Positions 7,289-16,042 of a stretch of DNA of 64,000 nt are shown in pieces. This DNA comes from Rhizorhabdus histidinilytica. Its GTDB lineage: Bacteria > Pseudomonadota > Alphaproteobacteria > Sphingomonadales > Sphingomonadaceae. Below the pieces are notes generated by a model, which was not told the origin of the DNA, ran no database searches, and saw only the letters and a list, made by a program, of their open reading frames with translations. The stretch covers positions 310,001-374,000 of the forward strand of contig NZ_FUYM01000005.1 in the NCBI RefSeq assembly GCF_900167915.1. Reading direction: 5' to 3'. Position 1 is the stretch's first letter; the number at the start of each line of letters is the position of its first letter. A program made the translations under genes and the position numbers.

Positions 7289-7677
7289 TCCTGTTGCTGC
7301 TGGCGGCCGCGGCGGTCGCCTGGTGGCAATGGGGGCGCGGGCTGGACCGCCAGCAGCTCACCGCCGCCGCCTCGGCGCTCGGCGGTCTGCTGCTGCTGAC
7401 CCGCGGCGCGTGGATGATCGCGCTGCCGATGTTCCTGCCCGGCATCTGGCTGCTGATGCGGCCGGACCGCATGGGCGCCGCTTCACCGCCGGCGATGGAC
7501 GGGGAAGAGGCCCGCCGCGTGCTTGGCGTCGCCCCCGGCGCCGATGCCGACGCGATCCGCGCCGCGCACCGCCGGCTGGTCGCGCGGGTCCATCCCGACC
7601 AGGGCGGCTCGGCCGAACTGGCCGGGCGCGTCAACGCGGCGCGCGACATATTGCTGGCGGAACTGCGGAAGCGCTAA
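7285..7677 (+). CDS. Membrane-anchored J-domain protein
   Basis: 130-residue protein with an N-terminal hydrophobic segment ([13 protein letters not shown]), a second hydrophobic stretch ([10 protein letters not shown]...[10 protein letters not shown]), and a C-terminal J domain beginning near residue 75 ([20 protein letters not shown]). The HPD tripeptide that stimulates Hsp70 is present in [10 protein letters not shown]. The layout resembles mitochondrial Pam18/TIM14 and similar bacterial proteins. It starts inside the mipZ stop codon (ATGA), so it is coupled to mipZ. Client or Hsp70 partner unknown. Confidence 0.85.
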   Translation: MILLLLAAAAVAWWQWGRGLDRQQLTAAASALGGLLLLTRGAWMIALPMFLPGIWLLMRPDRMGAASPPAMDGEEARRVLGVAPGADADAIRAAHRRLVARVHPDQGGSAELAGRVNAARDILLAELRKR

Positions 7678-7735
7678 TCACGTTGAGCGCTCGCCTTACG
7701 GCATCCGCCTGTACCGTCCCTCAACGGAGGATGAT

Positions 7736-9118
7736 TTGACCCATCGTTTCGACCCGACCTCGCTGCGCGAATATGACATCCGCGGAATCGTCGGAAAGAC
7801 GCTGGGGCCCGCCGACGCCTATGCGATCGGCCGCGGCTTCGCGACCCATGTCCGCCGGGCCGGCGGCACCCGGGTCGCGGTCGGGTGGGACGGGCGCGTC
7901 TCGTCCGAATCGCTGCGAGACGAACTGGTCCGCGGCCTGACCGGGAGCGGCGTCGACGTCGTCCGCACCGGCCTCGGCCCGACCCCGATGCTCTATTTCG
8001 CCGAGGCGACGCTCGAGGTGGACGGCGGCATCCAGATCACCGGCAGCCACAATCCGGCCGATTATAACGGCTTCAAGATGGTGCTGCAGCACAAGCCCTT
8101 CTTCGCCGACCAGATCCAGTCGATCGGCCGCATGGCCGCCGAGGGCGAGTGGGAGGAAGGCGCCGGCACCGTCACCGACGCCGATGTCGAGGACCTCTAT
8201 GTCGACCGGCTGCTCCAGGACTTCGCCGGGCCGGCCTTCCGGATCGGCTGGGACAATGGCAACGGCGCGGGCGGCCGCATCCTGGAGAAGCTGGTGAAGC
8301 GCCTGCCCGGCGAGCACCTTGTCCTCTATGCCGAGATCGACGGCCGCTTCCCCAACCATCATCCCGACCCGACCGAGGAGAAGAACCTCGCCGACCTCAA
8401 GGCGCTGGTCGCGGAGAAAGGGCTCGACTTCGGCATCGCCTTCGACGGCGATGCCGACCGGATCGGCGCGATAGACGGTCGGGGCCGGGTGGTGTGGGGC
8501 GACCAGATCCTCTCGATCCTCGCCGAGCCGGTGCTGGAGGAGGTGCCCGGCGGCACGATCATCGCCGACGTCAAGGCCAGCCAGGCGCTGTTCGATCGGA
8601 TCGCCGAGCTCGGCGGGACGCCCTGCATGTGGAAGACCGGCCATAGCCTGATCAAGGTGAAGATGGCCGAGACCGACAGTCCGCTCGCCGGCGAGATGTC
8701 GGGCCACATCTTTTTCAAGCATCGCTGGTACGGCTTCGACGATGCGCTTTATTCGGCGGTCCGCCTGATCGAGGCGATCGGCCGGCTCGGCGGATCGCTG
8801 ACCGCGCTCAAGGACCGGATGCCGGTGCTGGTGAACACCCCCGAGATGCGCTTCCAGGTCGACGAGAGCCGCAAGTTCAAGGTGGTCGAGGAGGTGCTCG
8901 ACCGGCTCGAAGCGGCCGGCGCCAAGGTGAACCGCACCGACGGCGCGCGCGTCGACACCCCCGACGGCTGGTGGCTGCTGCGCGCGTCGAACACCCAGGA
9001 CGTCCTCGTCGCCCGCGCCGAGGCGAAGGACCAGGCCGGACTCGACCGCCTGCTCGCCCAGATCGACGAGCAGCTGGCGCTGTCGGGCCTCGAGCGCGGG
9101 GAACAGGTCGCGCATTGA
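7736..9118 (+). CDS. Phosphoglucomutase/phosphomannomutase
   Basis: 460-residue alpha-D-phosphohexomutase that interconverts hexose 1- and 6-phosphates and so feeds exopolysaccharide and LPS sugar nucleotides; sphingomonad PgmG is a bifunctional relative of this length. Phosphoserine loop [11 protein letters not shown] (S104), metal loop FDGDADR, sugar loop GEMSGH and C-terminal phosphate loop RASNTQDVL are intact. Start is TTG at 7736, supported by GGAGG five bases upstream; the nearer ATG at 7731 runs into a stop after two codons in another frame. Confidence 0.92.
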   Translation: MTHRFDPTSLREYDIRGIVGKTLGPADAYAIGRGFATHVRRAGGTRVAVGWDGRVSSESLRDELVRGLTGSGVDVVRTGLGPTPMLYFAEATLEVDGGIQITGSHNPADYNGFKMVLQHKPFFADQIQSIGRMAAEGEWEEGAGTVTDADVEDLYVDRLLQDFAGPAFRIGWDNGNGAGGRILEKLVKRLPGEHLVLYAEIDGRFPNHHPDPTEEKNLADLKALVAEKGLDFGIAFDGDADRIGAIDGRGRVVWGDQILSILAEPVLEEVPGGTIIADVKASQALFDRIAELGGTPCMWKTGHSLIKVKMAETDSPLAGEMSGHIFFKHRWYGFDDALYSAVRLIEAIGRLGGSLTALKDRMPVLVNTPEMRFQVDESRKFKVVEEVLDRLEAAGAKVNRTDGARVDTPDGWWLLRASNTQDVLVARAEAKDQAGLDRLLAQIDEQLALSGLERGEQVAH

Positions 9119-9131
9119 AGCCGAGACCGCC

Positions 9132-9221
9132 CGTCATCCCAGCGAAAGCTGGGATCTCCCTTCTTTCGCCTTGTTCTCCCCGCGCGAAGGCAGTGAGATT
9201 CCAGCTTTCGCTGGAATGACG
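9132..9221. repeat. Paired palindromic (REP/BIME-like) repeat, copy 2
   Basis: Left hairpin CGTCATCCCAGCGAAAGCTG... (9132-9158) and right inverted hairpin ...CCAGCTTTCGCTGGAATGAC (9195-9221). This belongs to the CGAAAG-loop subtype. It fills the gap between the phosphohexomutase and the helicase gene. Confidence 0.85.
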
Positions 9222-9235
9222 GGAGAGGGCGGGCC

Positions 9236-11641
9236 ATGACCGACCTCCCCCCACCCCTCGCCGACTGGTTCGCGGCCAAGGGCTGGGCGCCGCGCCGGCA
9301 CCAGATGGAGATGCTCGCCGCTGCCCGCGCCGGGCAGGACGCGCTGCTCGTCGCGCCGACCGGATCGGGCAAGACCCTCGCCGGCTTCCTGCCCACGCTG
9401 GTCGAACTGGTCGAGGCGCCGCGCGAGGGGCTCCACACCCTCTATGTCTCGCCACTCAAGGCGCTCGCGGTCGACGTCCGCCGCAACCTGCTGACCCCGA
9501 TCGAGGAGATGGGGCTCGACATCCGGGTCGAGACGCGAACCGGCGACACCCCGTCCGACCGCAAGGCACGGCAGCGGGCGAAGCCGCCGCAGATATTGCT
9601 GACCACCCCCGAATCGCTCAGCCTGCTGCTCTCCTATCCCGACAGCGCGGCACTGTTCGCGGGGCTCCGGACGGTGGTGATCGACGAGGTCCACGCCTTC
9701 GCCACCACCAAGCGCGGCGACCTGCTGGCGCTGTCGCTCGCCCGGCTCGGCAGCCTCGCGCCCGGCCTGCGCCGGGTCGCGCTGTCGGCGACGATCGCCG
9801 ACGTCGACGCCTATCGCGGCTGGCTGTCGGGCGACGGCGACTATCGGGCGGTGGCGCTGGTCGAGGGCGATCCCGGCGCGACGCCGCGGATCGACATGCT
9901 GATCCCCGAGGGGCGCATCCCCTGGGCCGGCCATTCGGGGCGCTACGCCGCCGAGCAGGTGATGGCCGAGATCGAGACCCACAAGACGACGATCATCTTC
10001 TGCAACACCCGCAGCCTCGCCGAGCTGATCTTCCAGGACCTGTGGAAGGTCAACGCGATGAGCCTGCCGATCGGCATCCATCACGGATCGCTGTCGCGCG
10101 AGGCGCGCCGCAAGGTGGAGGAGGCGATGGCGGCCGGGCGGCTGCGCGCGCTGGTCGCGACCGCCAGCCTCGACCTCGGCGTCGACTGGGGCGATGTCGA
10201 CCTTGTGATCCAAATGGGGGCGCCCAAGGGCGCCTCGCGCCTGCTCCAGCGGATCGGCCGCGCCAATCACCGGCTCGACGAGCCGAGCGAGGCAGTGATC
10301 GTCCCGGGCAACCGCTTCGAATATCTGGAGGGCCGCGCGGCGCTCGACGCGATCGCGGCGGGAGACCTCGACAATGAGCCGTTCCGCGCCGGCAGCATCG
10401 ACGTGCTCGCCCAGCATGTGCTGGCGATCGCCTGTGCCGGGCCGTTCCGTGCCGAGGATCTGCTCGCCGAGGTCAACCGCGCCGCGCCCTATGCGACGCT
10501 GACCCCCGCGCAGTTCGACCGGGTGCTCGGCTATATCGCCAATGGCGGCTATGCGCTGAAGGCCTATGAGAAATTCCGCCGTCTCACCCGCACGCCGGAC
10601 GGGCAGTGGCGGCTCAGCCACCCCAATTTCGCCGCCCAGCACCGGCTCAATGCCGGGATCATCGTCGAGGCGCCGATGCTCGACGTGCGGTTCCGCAACG
10701 GCCGCAGCCTCGGCAAGGTCGAGGAGGGGTTCGGCACCACATTGTCGCCGGGCGACTGCTTCTTCTTCATGGGCATGGCGCTCGAGGTGCAGAAGATCGA
10801 CCTCACCGACCTGATCGTCCGCGCCACCTCCAAGCCCGCGCGCATCCCGACCTATGGCGGCGCGCGCATGCCGATCTCGACCCACCTCGCCGACCGGGTG
10901 CGCGCCTATCTCCACGACCCGTCGCAATGGCCGCGCTTCCCCGACGACGTCCGCGAATGGCTGGAGATGCAGGACCGCCGATCGCGGCTGCCCGCGCCCG
11001 ACGAACTGCTGGTCGAAACCTTCCCGCACGAGAAGCGCCACTATATGGTGATCTACAGCTTCGAGGGCTGGAACGCGCACCAGTCGCTCGGCATGCTGCT
11101 GACCCGGCGTATGGAGAGCCAGGGTCTGTCGCCGCTCGGCTTCGTCTCCTCCGACTATGCGATCGCCTGCTATTCGATCGAGCCGGTCACCGACCCCGCC
11201 AGCCTGTTCTCGCCCGAGATATTGGAGGAGGAGTTCGTCGACTGGGTCGAGGGGTCGGCGCTGCTCAAGCGCGCCTTCCGCGAGGTGGCGGTGATCGGCG
11301 GGCTGGTCGAGCGCCAGCATCCCGGCAAGAAGAAATCAGGCCGGCAGGTCACCTTCTCGACCGACCTGATCTACGACGTGCTGCGCCGCTACGAACCCGA
11401 CCACCTCCTGCTCGACGCCGCCTGGGCCGATGCGCGGGCGAAGATGACCGACGTCGGCCGGCTCGGCGCGCTGATCGAGCGCGCGGCCGAGCATATCGTC
11501 CATGTGCAGCTCGACCGCGTCTCCCCGCTCGCGGTGCCGGTGCTGGTGCTGATCGGCCGGGAGACGGTCGCCCAGGGCCTCGCCGACGACGTGCTGCTGA
11601 TCGAGGCCGACGCCCTCGCGGCCGAGGCGATGCGGGAGTGA
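9236..11641 (+). CDS. Ligase-associated DNA damage response DEXH-box helicase (Lhr-like)
   Basis: 801-residue superfamily 2 helicase of the type usually found beside an ATP-dependent DNA ligase, an exonuclease-like protein and a metallophosphoesterase in a DNA-repair cluster. Motif I is APTGSGKT (around residue 42), motif II IDEVHAF (DEVH), motif III SATI, motif V/VI region LGVDWGDVD and QRIGRANHR; a Lhr-type C-terminal domain follows. Length fits that family (about 800-830). None of the usual partners is adjacent here, so it is isolated. Start ATG at 9236 just after a repeat. Confidence 0.88.
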   Translation: MTDLPPPLADWFAAKGWAPRRHQMEMLAAARAGQDALLVAPTGSGKTLAGFLPTLVELVEAPREGLHTLYVSPLKALAVDVRRNLLTPIEEMGLDIRVETRTGDTPSDRKARQRAKPPQILLTTPESLSLLLSYPDSAALFAGLRTVVIDEVHAFATTKRGDLLALSLARLGSLAPGLRRVALSATIADVDAYRGWLSGDGDYRAVALVEGDPGATPRIDMLIPEGRIPWAGHSGRYAAEQVMAEIETHKTTIIFCNTRSLAELIFQDLWKVNAMSLPIGIHHGSLSREARRKVEEAMAAGRLRALVATASLDLGVDWGDVDLVIQMGAPKGASRLLQRIGRANHRLDEPSEAVIVPGNRFEYLEGRAALDAIAAGDLDNEPFRAGSIDVLAQHVLAIACAGPFRAEDLLAEVNRAAPYATLTPAQFDRVLGYIANGGYALKAYEKFRRLTRTPDGQWRLSHPNFAAQHRLNAGIIVEAPMLDVRFRNGRSLGKVEEGFGTTLSPGDCFFFMGMALEVQKIDLTDLIVRATSKPARIPTYGGARMPISTHLADRVRAYLHDPSQWPRFPDDVREWLEMQDRRSRLPAPDELLVETFPHEKRHYMVIYSFEGWNAHQSLGMLLTRRMESQGLSPLGFVSSDYAIACYSIEPVTDPASLFSPEILEEEFVDWVEGSALLKRAFREVAVIGGLVERQHPGKKKSGRQVTFSTDLIYDVLRRYEPDHLLLDAAWADARAKMTDVGRLGALIERAAEHIVHVQLDRVSPLAVPVLVLIGRETVAQGLADDVLLIEADALAAEAMRE

Positions 11642-11650
11642 CTCCCAGGT

Positions 11651-11671
11651 CCCCTCCCCGCAAGGGAGGGG
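11651..11671. repeat. Short palindrome CCCCTCCC...GGGAGGGG
   Basis: A near-perfect hairpin with GCAA-type loop between the convergent helicase and IalB-like genes. It matches the arms of the nested repeat at 5405-5544 and may act as a transcription barrier, though no T-tract follows on either strand. Confidence 0.6.
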
Positions 11672-11675
11672 AATG

Positions 11676-12164
11676 TCACCGCCCCGCGCACCCCAGCGTT
11701 GCCGCATCGATCGCGGTGGCGACGCCCTTGAGCAGATAGCCGTCGGAGCGGTTGCGGCCGTCGTTCGACACCCAGGCGATCCGCATCGAGGTCGCGCCGC
11801 GCATCGCCCCGATGATCGCGGCGTCGGCGCGGGGGTCGGGGGCCCAGGCGTCCAGGCTCGCCGCGACCAAGGGGAAGCTGCGGTCGCCGAAGATCAGCCG
11901 GATGGGGCTGTTCGGCCGGCGGGGCTCGCGCAGGCGGAAATGGACCTGCCCGCCGATCTTCTGCCGCGGCCAGACCGCGACCGACGCGAAGCTGCGCCAT
12001 TCGCCCGAACCGCGCCGTTCCGGCGTCGCGATCGCATAGCAGCGCAGCGGTCGCGCATCACGGAACGCGCCCCAATTGCCGAAAATTCCCAGTGGTACCC
12101 GGCCCGGCGGGGCCGCCGAAACGAGCACCGGCAGGGCGAACAGCCAGCAAATCCGCGCCTTCAA
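11676..12164 (-). CDS. Invasion-associated locus B (IalB)-like exported protein
   Basis: 162-residue protein with a Sec signal peptide (ICWLFALPVLVSAAPPG). The mature part has the IalB-family pattern: GNWGAFRDARPLRCYAIATP, a central PIRLIFGD, AAIIGAMRGATSMRI and the C-terminal YLLKGVATAIDAATLGC, corresponding to the SLKGF..A...C motif of the family. The molecular role is unknown. Start is TTG at 12164, with an AGGGGG sequence six to seven bases upstream. It converges with the helicase gene. Confidence 0.72.
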   Translation of the reverse strand: MKARICWLFALPVLVSAAPPGRVPLGIFGNWGAFRDARPLRCYAIATPERRGSGEWRSFASVAVWPRQKIGGQVHFRLREPRRPNSPIRLIFGDRSFPLVAASLDAWAPDPRADAAIIGAMRGATSMRIAWVSNDGRNRSDGYLLKGVATAIDAATLGCAGR

Positions 12165-12313
12165 CTGTCAACCCCCTGCTCGTACGACTGTAGCAAAAAT
12201 ATCACAAATTCCGTTGTTTATCTGGCGTTCATGCAACAACTCGCGCTTTGGTGCACTAGGCCACCCACGTCTCCGGCACCAAAAGGGGACGAGGTTAGAA
12301 ATGGAGTTATACT

Positions 12314-12880
12314 ATGCGTAGCATCGTTGTCGCCGCCCTCCTCGCGGCCAGCGCAGCCACCCCGGCCCTCGCCCAGGACAATGCGCCGTTCACCGGCCCC
12401 CGCGTCGAAGGCATCGTCGGGTGGGATCGCGTTTCCAACAACGGGCATGACGACGCCGTGACCTACGGTCTCGGCGCCGGATACGATTTCCAGATGGGCG
12501 GCGCGGTCCTCGGCGTCGAGGCGGAAGCCTCGGATTCGAGCGCCAAGAGCTGCATCGGTTCCGCCACCGCCGCCGATCCGCGGCTCTGCGCCAAGGCCGG
12601 CCGTGACCTCTATGTCGGCGGCCGCGTCGGCACCGTCGTCGGCGGCAAGGCCCTGCTCTATGCCAAGGCGGGCTACACCAACGCGCGCGCCAAGGCGTCG
12701 CTCGACGACGGCACCACGGTGCTGCGCGACAGCGGCAACTATGACGGCGTCCGCGTCGGCGCCGGCGTCGAATATGCCCTCGGCACCAACGCCTATGTGA
12801 AGGCAGAGTATCGCTACTCGAACTATGAGCAGGGCTTCTCGCGCAATCAGGTCGTGGGCGGCTTCGGTTTCCGCTTCTGA
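12314..12880 (+). CDS. Outer-membrane beta-barrel protein (opacity/OmpA-like porin family)
   Basis: 188-residue small barrel protein. A signal peptide (RSIVVAALLAASAATPALA) ends at an ALA-Q cleavage site near residue 21. The mature part alternates hydrophobic and polar residues in eight expected strands, for example VTYGLGAGYDFQMGG, YVGGRVGTVVGGKALLYAKAG and NAYVKAEYRYSNYE, and ends in GGFGFRF, the terminal aromatic signature for Bam-mediated insertion. Two Cys (K-SC-IG and RLC-AK) could form a loop disulfide. An A+T-richer stretch precedes it and an intrinsic terminator follows, so it is monocistronic. Confidence 0.88.
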   Translation: MRSIVVAALLAASAATPALAQDNAPFTGPRVEGIVGWDRVSNNGHDDAVTYGLGAGYDFQMGGAVLGVEAEASDSSAKSCIGSATAADPRLCAKAGRDLYVGGRVGTVVGGKALLYAKAGYTNARAKASLDDGTTVLRDSGNYDGVRVGAGVEYALGTNAYVKAEYRYSNYEQGFSRNQVVGGFGFRF

Positions 12881-12907
12881 TCACCCGTTGTTCGTTGCGT
12901 AGCATGG

Positions 12908-12940
12908 AAGGGCCCGGCGGCGACGCCGGGCCCTTTTCCT
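12908..12940 (+). terminator. Intrinsic terminator after the beta-barrel gene
   Basis: Stem GGGCCCGGCG (12910-12919) / CGCCGGGCCC (12924-12933), loop GCGA, then TTTTCCTTT. Clear rho-independent form. Confidence 0.88.
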
Positions 12941-13076
12941 TTGCCCGGAAGCGGGGGAGCGAATACGCGACGAACGCCCGCGATTTATCCCCAGCTTTTG
13001 ACGCTTTGGGCTGGCGGGGCCGCAAAGCCGCGCTATAACCATCCTCCATTTGACATCGGGGATACCGGGGCAGTCT

Positions 13077-14189
13077 ATGAAGGCTACGATCGAACGCGCG
13101 ACGCTTCTCAAGAGTCTGGGTCACGTCCAGTCGGTCGTCGAACGGCGCAACACCATCCCGATCCTGTCGAACGTGCTGATCGAGGCAACGCCCGAAGGCA
13201 CGCTCCGCCTGATGGCGACCGACCTCGACCTGCAGATCGTCGAGGCCGTTCCCGCCGCGGTCGATCAGCCGGGCGCCACCACCGTGTCGGCGCACACGCT
13301 GTTCGACATCGCCCGCAAGCTGCCCGAAGGGTCGCAGGTCCAGCTCTCGGCCGCCGAGGGCAAGATGCAGGTCGTCGCCGGCCGCGCCCGCTTCAACCTG
13401 CAGACCCTGCCCAAGGACGATTTCCCGATGATCGCCGAGGGCGAGCTGCCGACCCGGTTCGAGCTGCCCGCCGAGACGCTCAAGCAGCTCATCGACAAGA
13501 CCCGCTTCGCGATCTCGACCGAAGAGACCCGCTATTATCTCAACGGCATCTTCTTCCACGTGCAGGACGAGGGGTCGCCGGTGCTGAAGGCCGCGGCGAC
13601 CGACGGCCATCGTCTCGCCCGCGTCACCATCGCCCGCCCCGACGGCGCCGAGGGGATGCCCGACATCATCATCCCGCGCAAATGCGTGGGCGAGTTGCGC
13701 AAGCTGCTCGACGAGGTCGACGGCTCGGTCGACATCACCCTGTCGTCGACCAAGATCCGCTTCGGCCTCGGTACCGCGATCCTGACCTCGAAGCTGATCG
13801 ACGGCACCTTCCCCGATTACAACCGGGTGATCCCGACCGCGAACGACAAGCTGCTCAAGATCGATCCGAAGAGCTTCATGGAGGGCGTCGACCGCGTCGC
13901 CACCATCGCCTCGGAAAAGACCCGCGCGGTCAAGATGGCGCTCGACCGCGACAAGATCACCCTGTCGGTGACGAGCCCCGAGAACGGCACCGCGGCCGAG
14001 GAAGTCCCCGGCGACTATGCCGCCCCCGGCTTCGAGATCGGCTTCAACGCGCGCTATCTGCTCGACATCCTCGGCCAGATCGACGGCGACACGGTCGAGG
14101 TCCATCTGGCCGACGCCGCCGCGCCGACGCTGATCCGCGAGAACGACAAGGCGCCCGCGCTCTACGTCCTGATGCCGATGCGGGTCTGA
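13077..14189 (+). CDS. dnaN: DNA polymerase III beta subunit (sliding clamp)
   Basis: 370-residue ring-forming processivity clamp. All three clamp domains can be followed: N-terminal MKATIERATLLKSLGHVQ with VVERRNTIPILSNVLIEA, middle TEETRYYLNGIFFHV and ATDGHRLARV, and C-terminal GFNARYLLDIL ending in the conserved ALYVLMPMRV. ATG at 13077 is chosen; upstream in-frame codons do not match the family. A DnaA-box-like TTATCCCCA lies at 12985. dnaA is not in the window; recF and gyrB follow only after 3 kb of unrelated genes. Confidence 0.97.
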   Translation: MKATIERATLLKSLGHVQSVVERRNTIPILSNVLIEATPEGTLRLMATDLDLQIVEAVPAAVDQPGATTVSAHTLFDIARKLPEGSQVQLSAAEGKMQVVAGRARFNLQTLPKDDFPMIAEGELPTRFELPAETLKQLIDKTRFAISTEETRYYLNGIFFHVQDEGSPVLKAAATDGHRLARVTIARPDGAEGMPDIIIPRKCVGELRKLLDEVDGSVDITLSSTKIRFGLGTAILTSKLIDGTFPDYNRVIPTANDKLLKIDPKSFMEGVDRVATIASEKTRAVKMALDRDKITLSVTSPENGTAAEEVPGDYAAPGFEIGFNARYLLDILGQIDGDTVEVHLADAAAPTLIRENDKAPALYVLMPMRV

Positions 14190-14227
14190 TCGCGACGCGG
14201 GGGCGATAGCCGGGGAGGAGGACGCAG

Positions 14228-15184
14228 ATGCCGGTCACGGTCGCGCCCGATCTCCAGGCCATCGTCGACCGCATCGCCGCGGAAATGGCCGGCCGCGAGG
14301 AACGCGGCAAGGTCGCCGACTATATTCCCGGCCTCGCCCGGGTCGATCCGAAGCATTTCGGCATCGCCGTCGCCACCCATGACGGCCGCATGTTCGCGGC
14401 CGGCGACGCCGACGCCGCCTTCTCGATCCAGTCGGTGTCGAAGGTGTTCGCGCTGACCATCGCGCTCGGCAAGGTCGGCGACGCGCTGTGGAAGCGGGTG
14501 GGGCGCGAGCCGTCGGGCAACGCCTTCAACTCGATCGTCCAGCTCGAGGCCGAGCAGGGCATCCCGCGCAACCCGTTCATCAACGCCGGGGCGATCGTCG
14601 TGTCCGACGTGGTCCTCGCCGGCCATGCGCCGAAGGAGGCGATTGGCGAGATATTGCGCTTCGTCCGCGATCTCGCCGGCGACGACGGCATCGTCATCGA
14701 CGACGAGGTGGCGCAGGGCGAGGCCGATACCGGCTTCCGCAACGCCGCGCTCGCCAACTACATGCGCAGCTTCGGCAATATCCACCATCCGGTCGATCAG
14801 GTGCTGGGAGTCTATTTCCACCAGTGCGCGCTGGCGATGAGCTGCCGCCAGCTCGCCCGCGCCGGCCGCTTCCTGATGCACGAGGGTCAGCACCCCGACA
14901 CCGGCTTCAACATCGTCTCGCCAATGCGCGCGCGCCGGATCAACGCGCTGATGATGCTGTGCGGCCATTATGACGGATCGGGCGAGTTCGCCTTCCGGGT
15001 CGGCATCCCCGGCAAGTCGGGGGTGGGCGGCGGCATCCTCTGCGTGGTGCCGGGCATCGCCTCGATCGCGGTATGGTCCCCCGGCCTCAACGAGCGCGGC
15101 AACTCGACCCTCGGCTCCCTCGCCCTCGAACGCCTCGCCGCGGCGACAGGCTGGTCGGTGTTCAACCAGCGCGAGCCGGGGTAA
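14228..15184 (+). CDS. glsA: Glutaminase
   Basis: 318-residue glutaminase of the serine-beta-lactamase-like fold, hydrolysing glutamine to glutamate and ammonia in the cytoplasm. The nucleophile motif SVSK lies in [13 protein letters not shown] (S-x-x-K); other conserved blocks are [34 protein letters not shown] and the C-terminal GKSGVGGGI...[13 protein letters not shown]. Length is typical (about 310). It lies 38 bases after dnaN on the same strand and may be cotranscribed, an association that looks positional rather than functional. Confidence 0.95.
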   Translation: MPVTVAPDLQAIVDRIAAEMAGREERGKVADYIPGLARVDPKHFGIAVATHDGRMFAAGDADAAFSIQSVSKVFALTIALGKVGDALWKRVGREPSGNAFNSIVQLEAEQGIPRNPFINAGAIVVSDVVLAGHAPKEAIGEILRFVRDLAGDDGIVIDDEVAQGEADTGFRNAALANYMRSFGNIHHPVDQVLGVYFHQCALAMSCRQLARAGRFLMHEGQHPDTGFNIVSPMRARRINALMMLCGHYDGSGEFAFRVGIPGKSGVGGGILCVVPGIASIAVWSPGLNERGNSTLGSLALERLAAATGWSVFNQREPG

Positions 15185-15190
15185 AGCGAT

Positions 15191-15480
15191 CTAGCTCAAG
15201 ATCGTCTCGAACTGGTCGCGCCATTGCGGATTGAGGACCTCGACCAGATCGATCTTCCACGACCGCTTCCAGGCCTTGAGCGCCTTCTCGCGGGCGATGG
15301 CTTCAGCGATCGTCGCATGCGGTTCGGCGAGCACCAGCCGGCCCAGCTTGTAGCGGGCGCAGAAATCCGAACCCTGGCCGCTCCGGTGCTGATGATGCGC
15401 GCGGGCAGGTCGGCGGTCACGCCGACATAAAGGACATCGCGAACCCGATTGGTCATGACGTAGGTCCAACCGCCGTTCAT
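15191..15480 (-). pseudogene. GIY-YIG nuclease-family gene broken by a single-base frameshift
   Basis: The reading frame opens at ATG 15480 with MNGGWTYVMTNRVRDVLYVG VTADLPARI, the GIY-YIG domain start (WTY...LYVG). Around 15391-15396 the homology moves to another frame, continuing QHRSGQGSDFCARYKLGRLV and AIAREKALKAWKRSWK, then ending at 15191. Restoring one missing base near that point rejoins both halves into a normal protein of about 95 residues. Family members are small predicted endonucleases of unknown role. Either a recent pseudogene or a sequence error. A palindromic repeat lies immediately upstream of its start. Confidence 0.8.
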
Positions 15481-15499
15481 GGCTTCATACGCCCCCCAT

Positions 15500-15598
15500 C
15501 GTCATCCCAGCGAAAGCTGGGATCTCACTTTTCTTTGTTCCTCGCCCTTGTCGGGAGCGTGAAAAGGCAGGGAGATCCCAGCTTTCGCTGGGATGACG
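15500..15598. repeat. Paired palindromic (REP/BIME-like) repeat, copy 3
   Basis: Left hairpin 15500-15526 (CGTCATCCCAGCGAAAGCTG...) and an inverted, nearly identical right hairpin 15572-15598. CGAAAG-loop subtype. It separates the GIY-YIG remnant from the next minus-strand gene. Confidence 0.87.
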
Positions 15599-15617
15599 GC
15601 GTGTTTTCGGCCCGCGC

Positions 15618-16007
15618 CTATTTCGTATAGGGCACGAATTCGCCCAGCCCGCAGGCGCCGTAGGTGATCGGCGAGCTCGGCTCGGCGATCGTCACCAAGT
15701 CGTTGCCGCAGAGCTGGCTGGTGTTGGTGTGGGTGATCAGCACCCGGTTGGGACGGAGCAGCGCGCAGCGGCCGCCATCGGGCTGGTTGACGTACCAGCG
15801 GCGCGATGATTCCTTATAGATGATCGCGGTCTCGTCGACGATCCGGATCGACTGGATGCGGCGGAGCTGGACGCATGACACCGGCGCCCCAGCGGTGCGG
15901 CCCGCCAGTTCCTTCTGCGCCTTGGCGGAGAGCGGCTGCGGCGCGTCCGACGCAGCGAGCAGCAGCGGCAATGCGAACAGGGGAAGGAGCGAACGGGCTC
16001 GGGGCAT
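15618..16007 (-). CDS. Exported protein, DUF6491-like
   Basis: 129-residue protein with a signal peptide (RARSLLPLFALPLLLAASDA). The mature region shows the pattern CVQLRRIQSIRIVDETAIIY, RRWYVNQPDGGRCALLRP and SQLCGNDLVTI, i.e. three Cys spaced as in the DUF6491 family of periplasmic proteins of unknown function, ending GACGLGEFVPY. ATG at 16007 is chosen because AGGAGAG lies six bases upstream; a longer reading from 16046 has no such site and would bury the signal peptide. Confidence 0.65.
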   Translation of the reverse strand: MPRARSLLPLFALPLLLAASDAPQPLSAKAQKELAGRTAGAPVSCVQLRRIQSIRIVDETAIIYKESSRRWYVNQPDGGRCALLRPNRVLITHTNTSQLCGNDLVTIAEPSSPITYGACGLGEFVPYTK

Positions 16008-16042
16008 GGCGACTCTCCTCGATCTTCCGATCATAGACGGAA

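Noticed and set aside
9134-11320. A 728-codon open frame antisense to the helicase gene
   Set aside because: It runs opposite a gene with full helicase motifs. Its residues are His/Arg/Ala/Gly-rich without any domain, as expected for antisense frames in very G+C-rich DNA.
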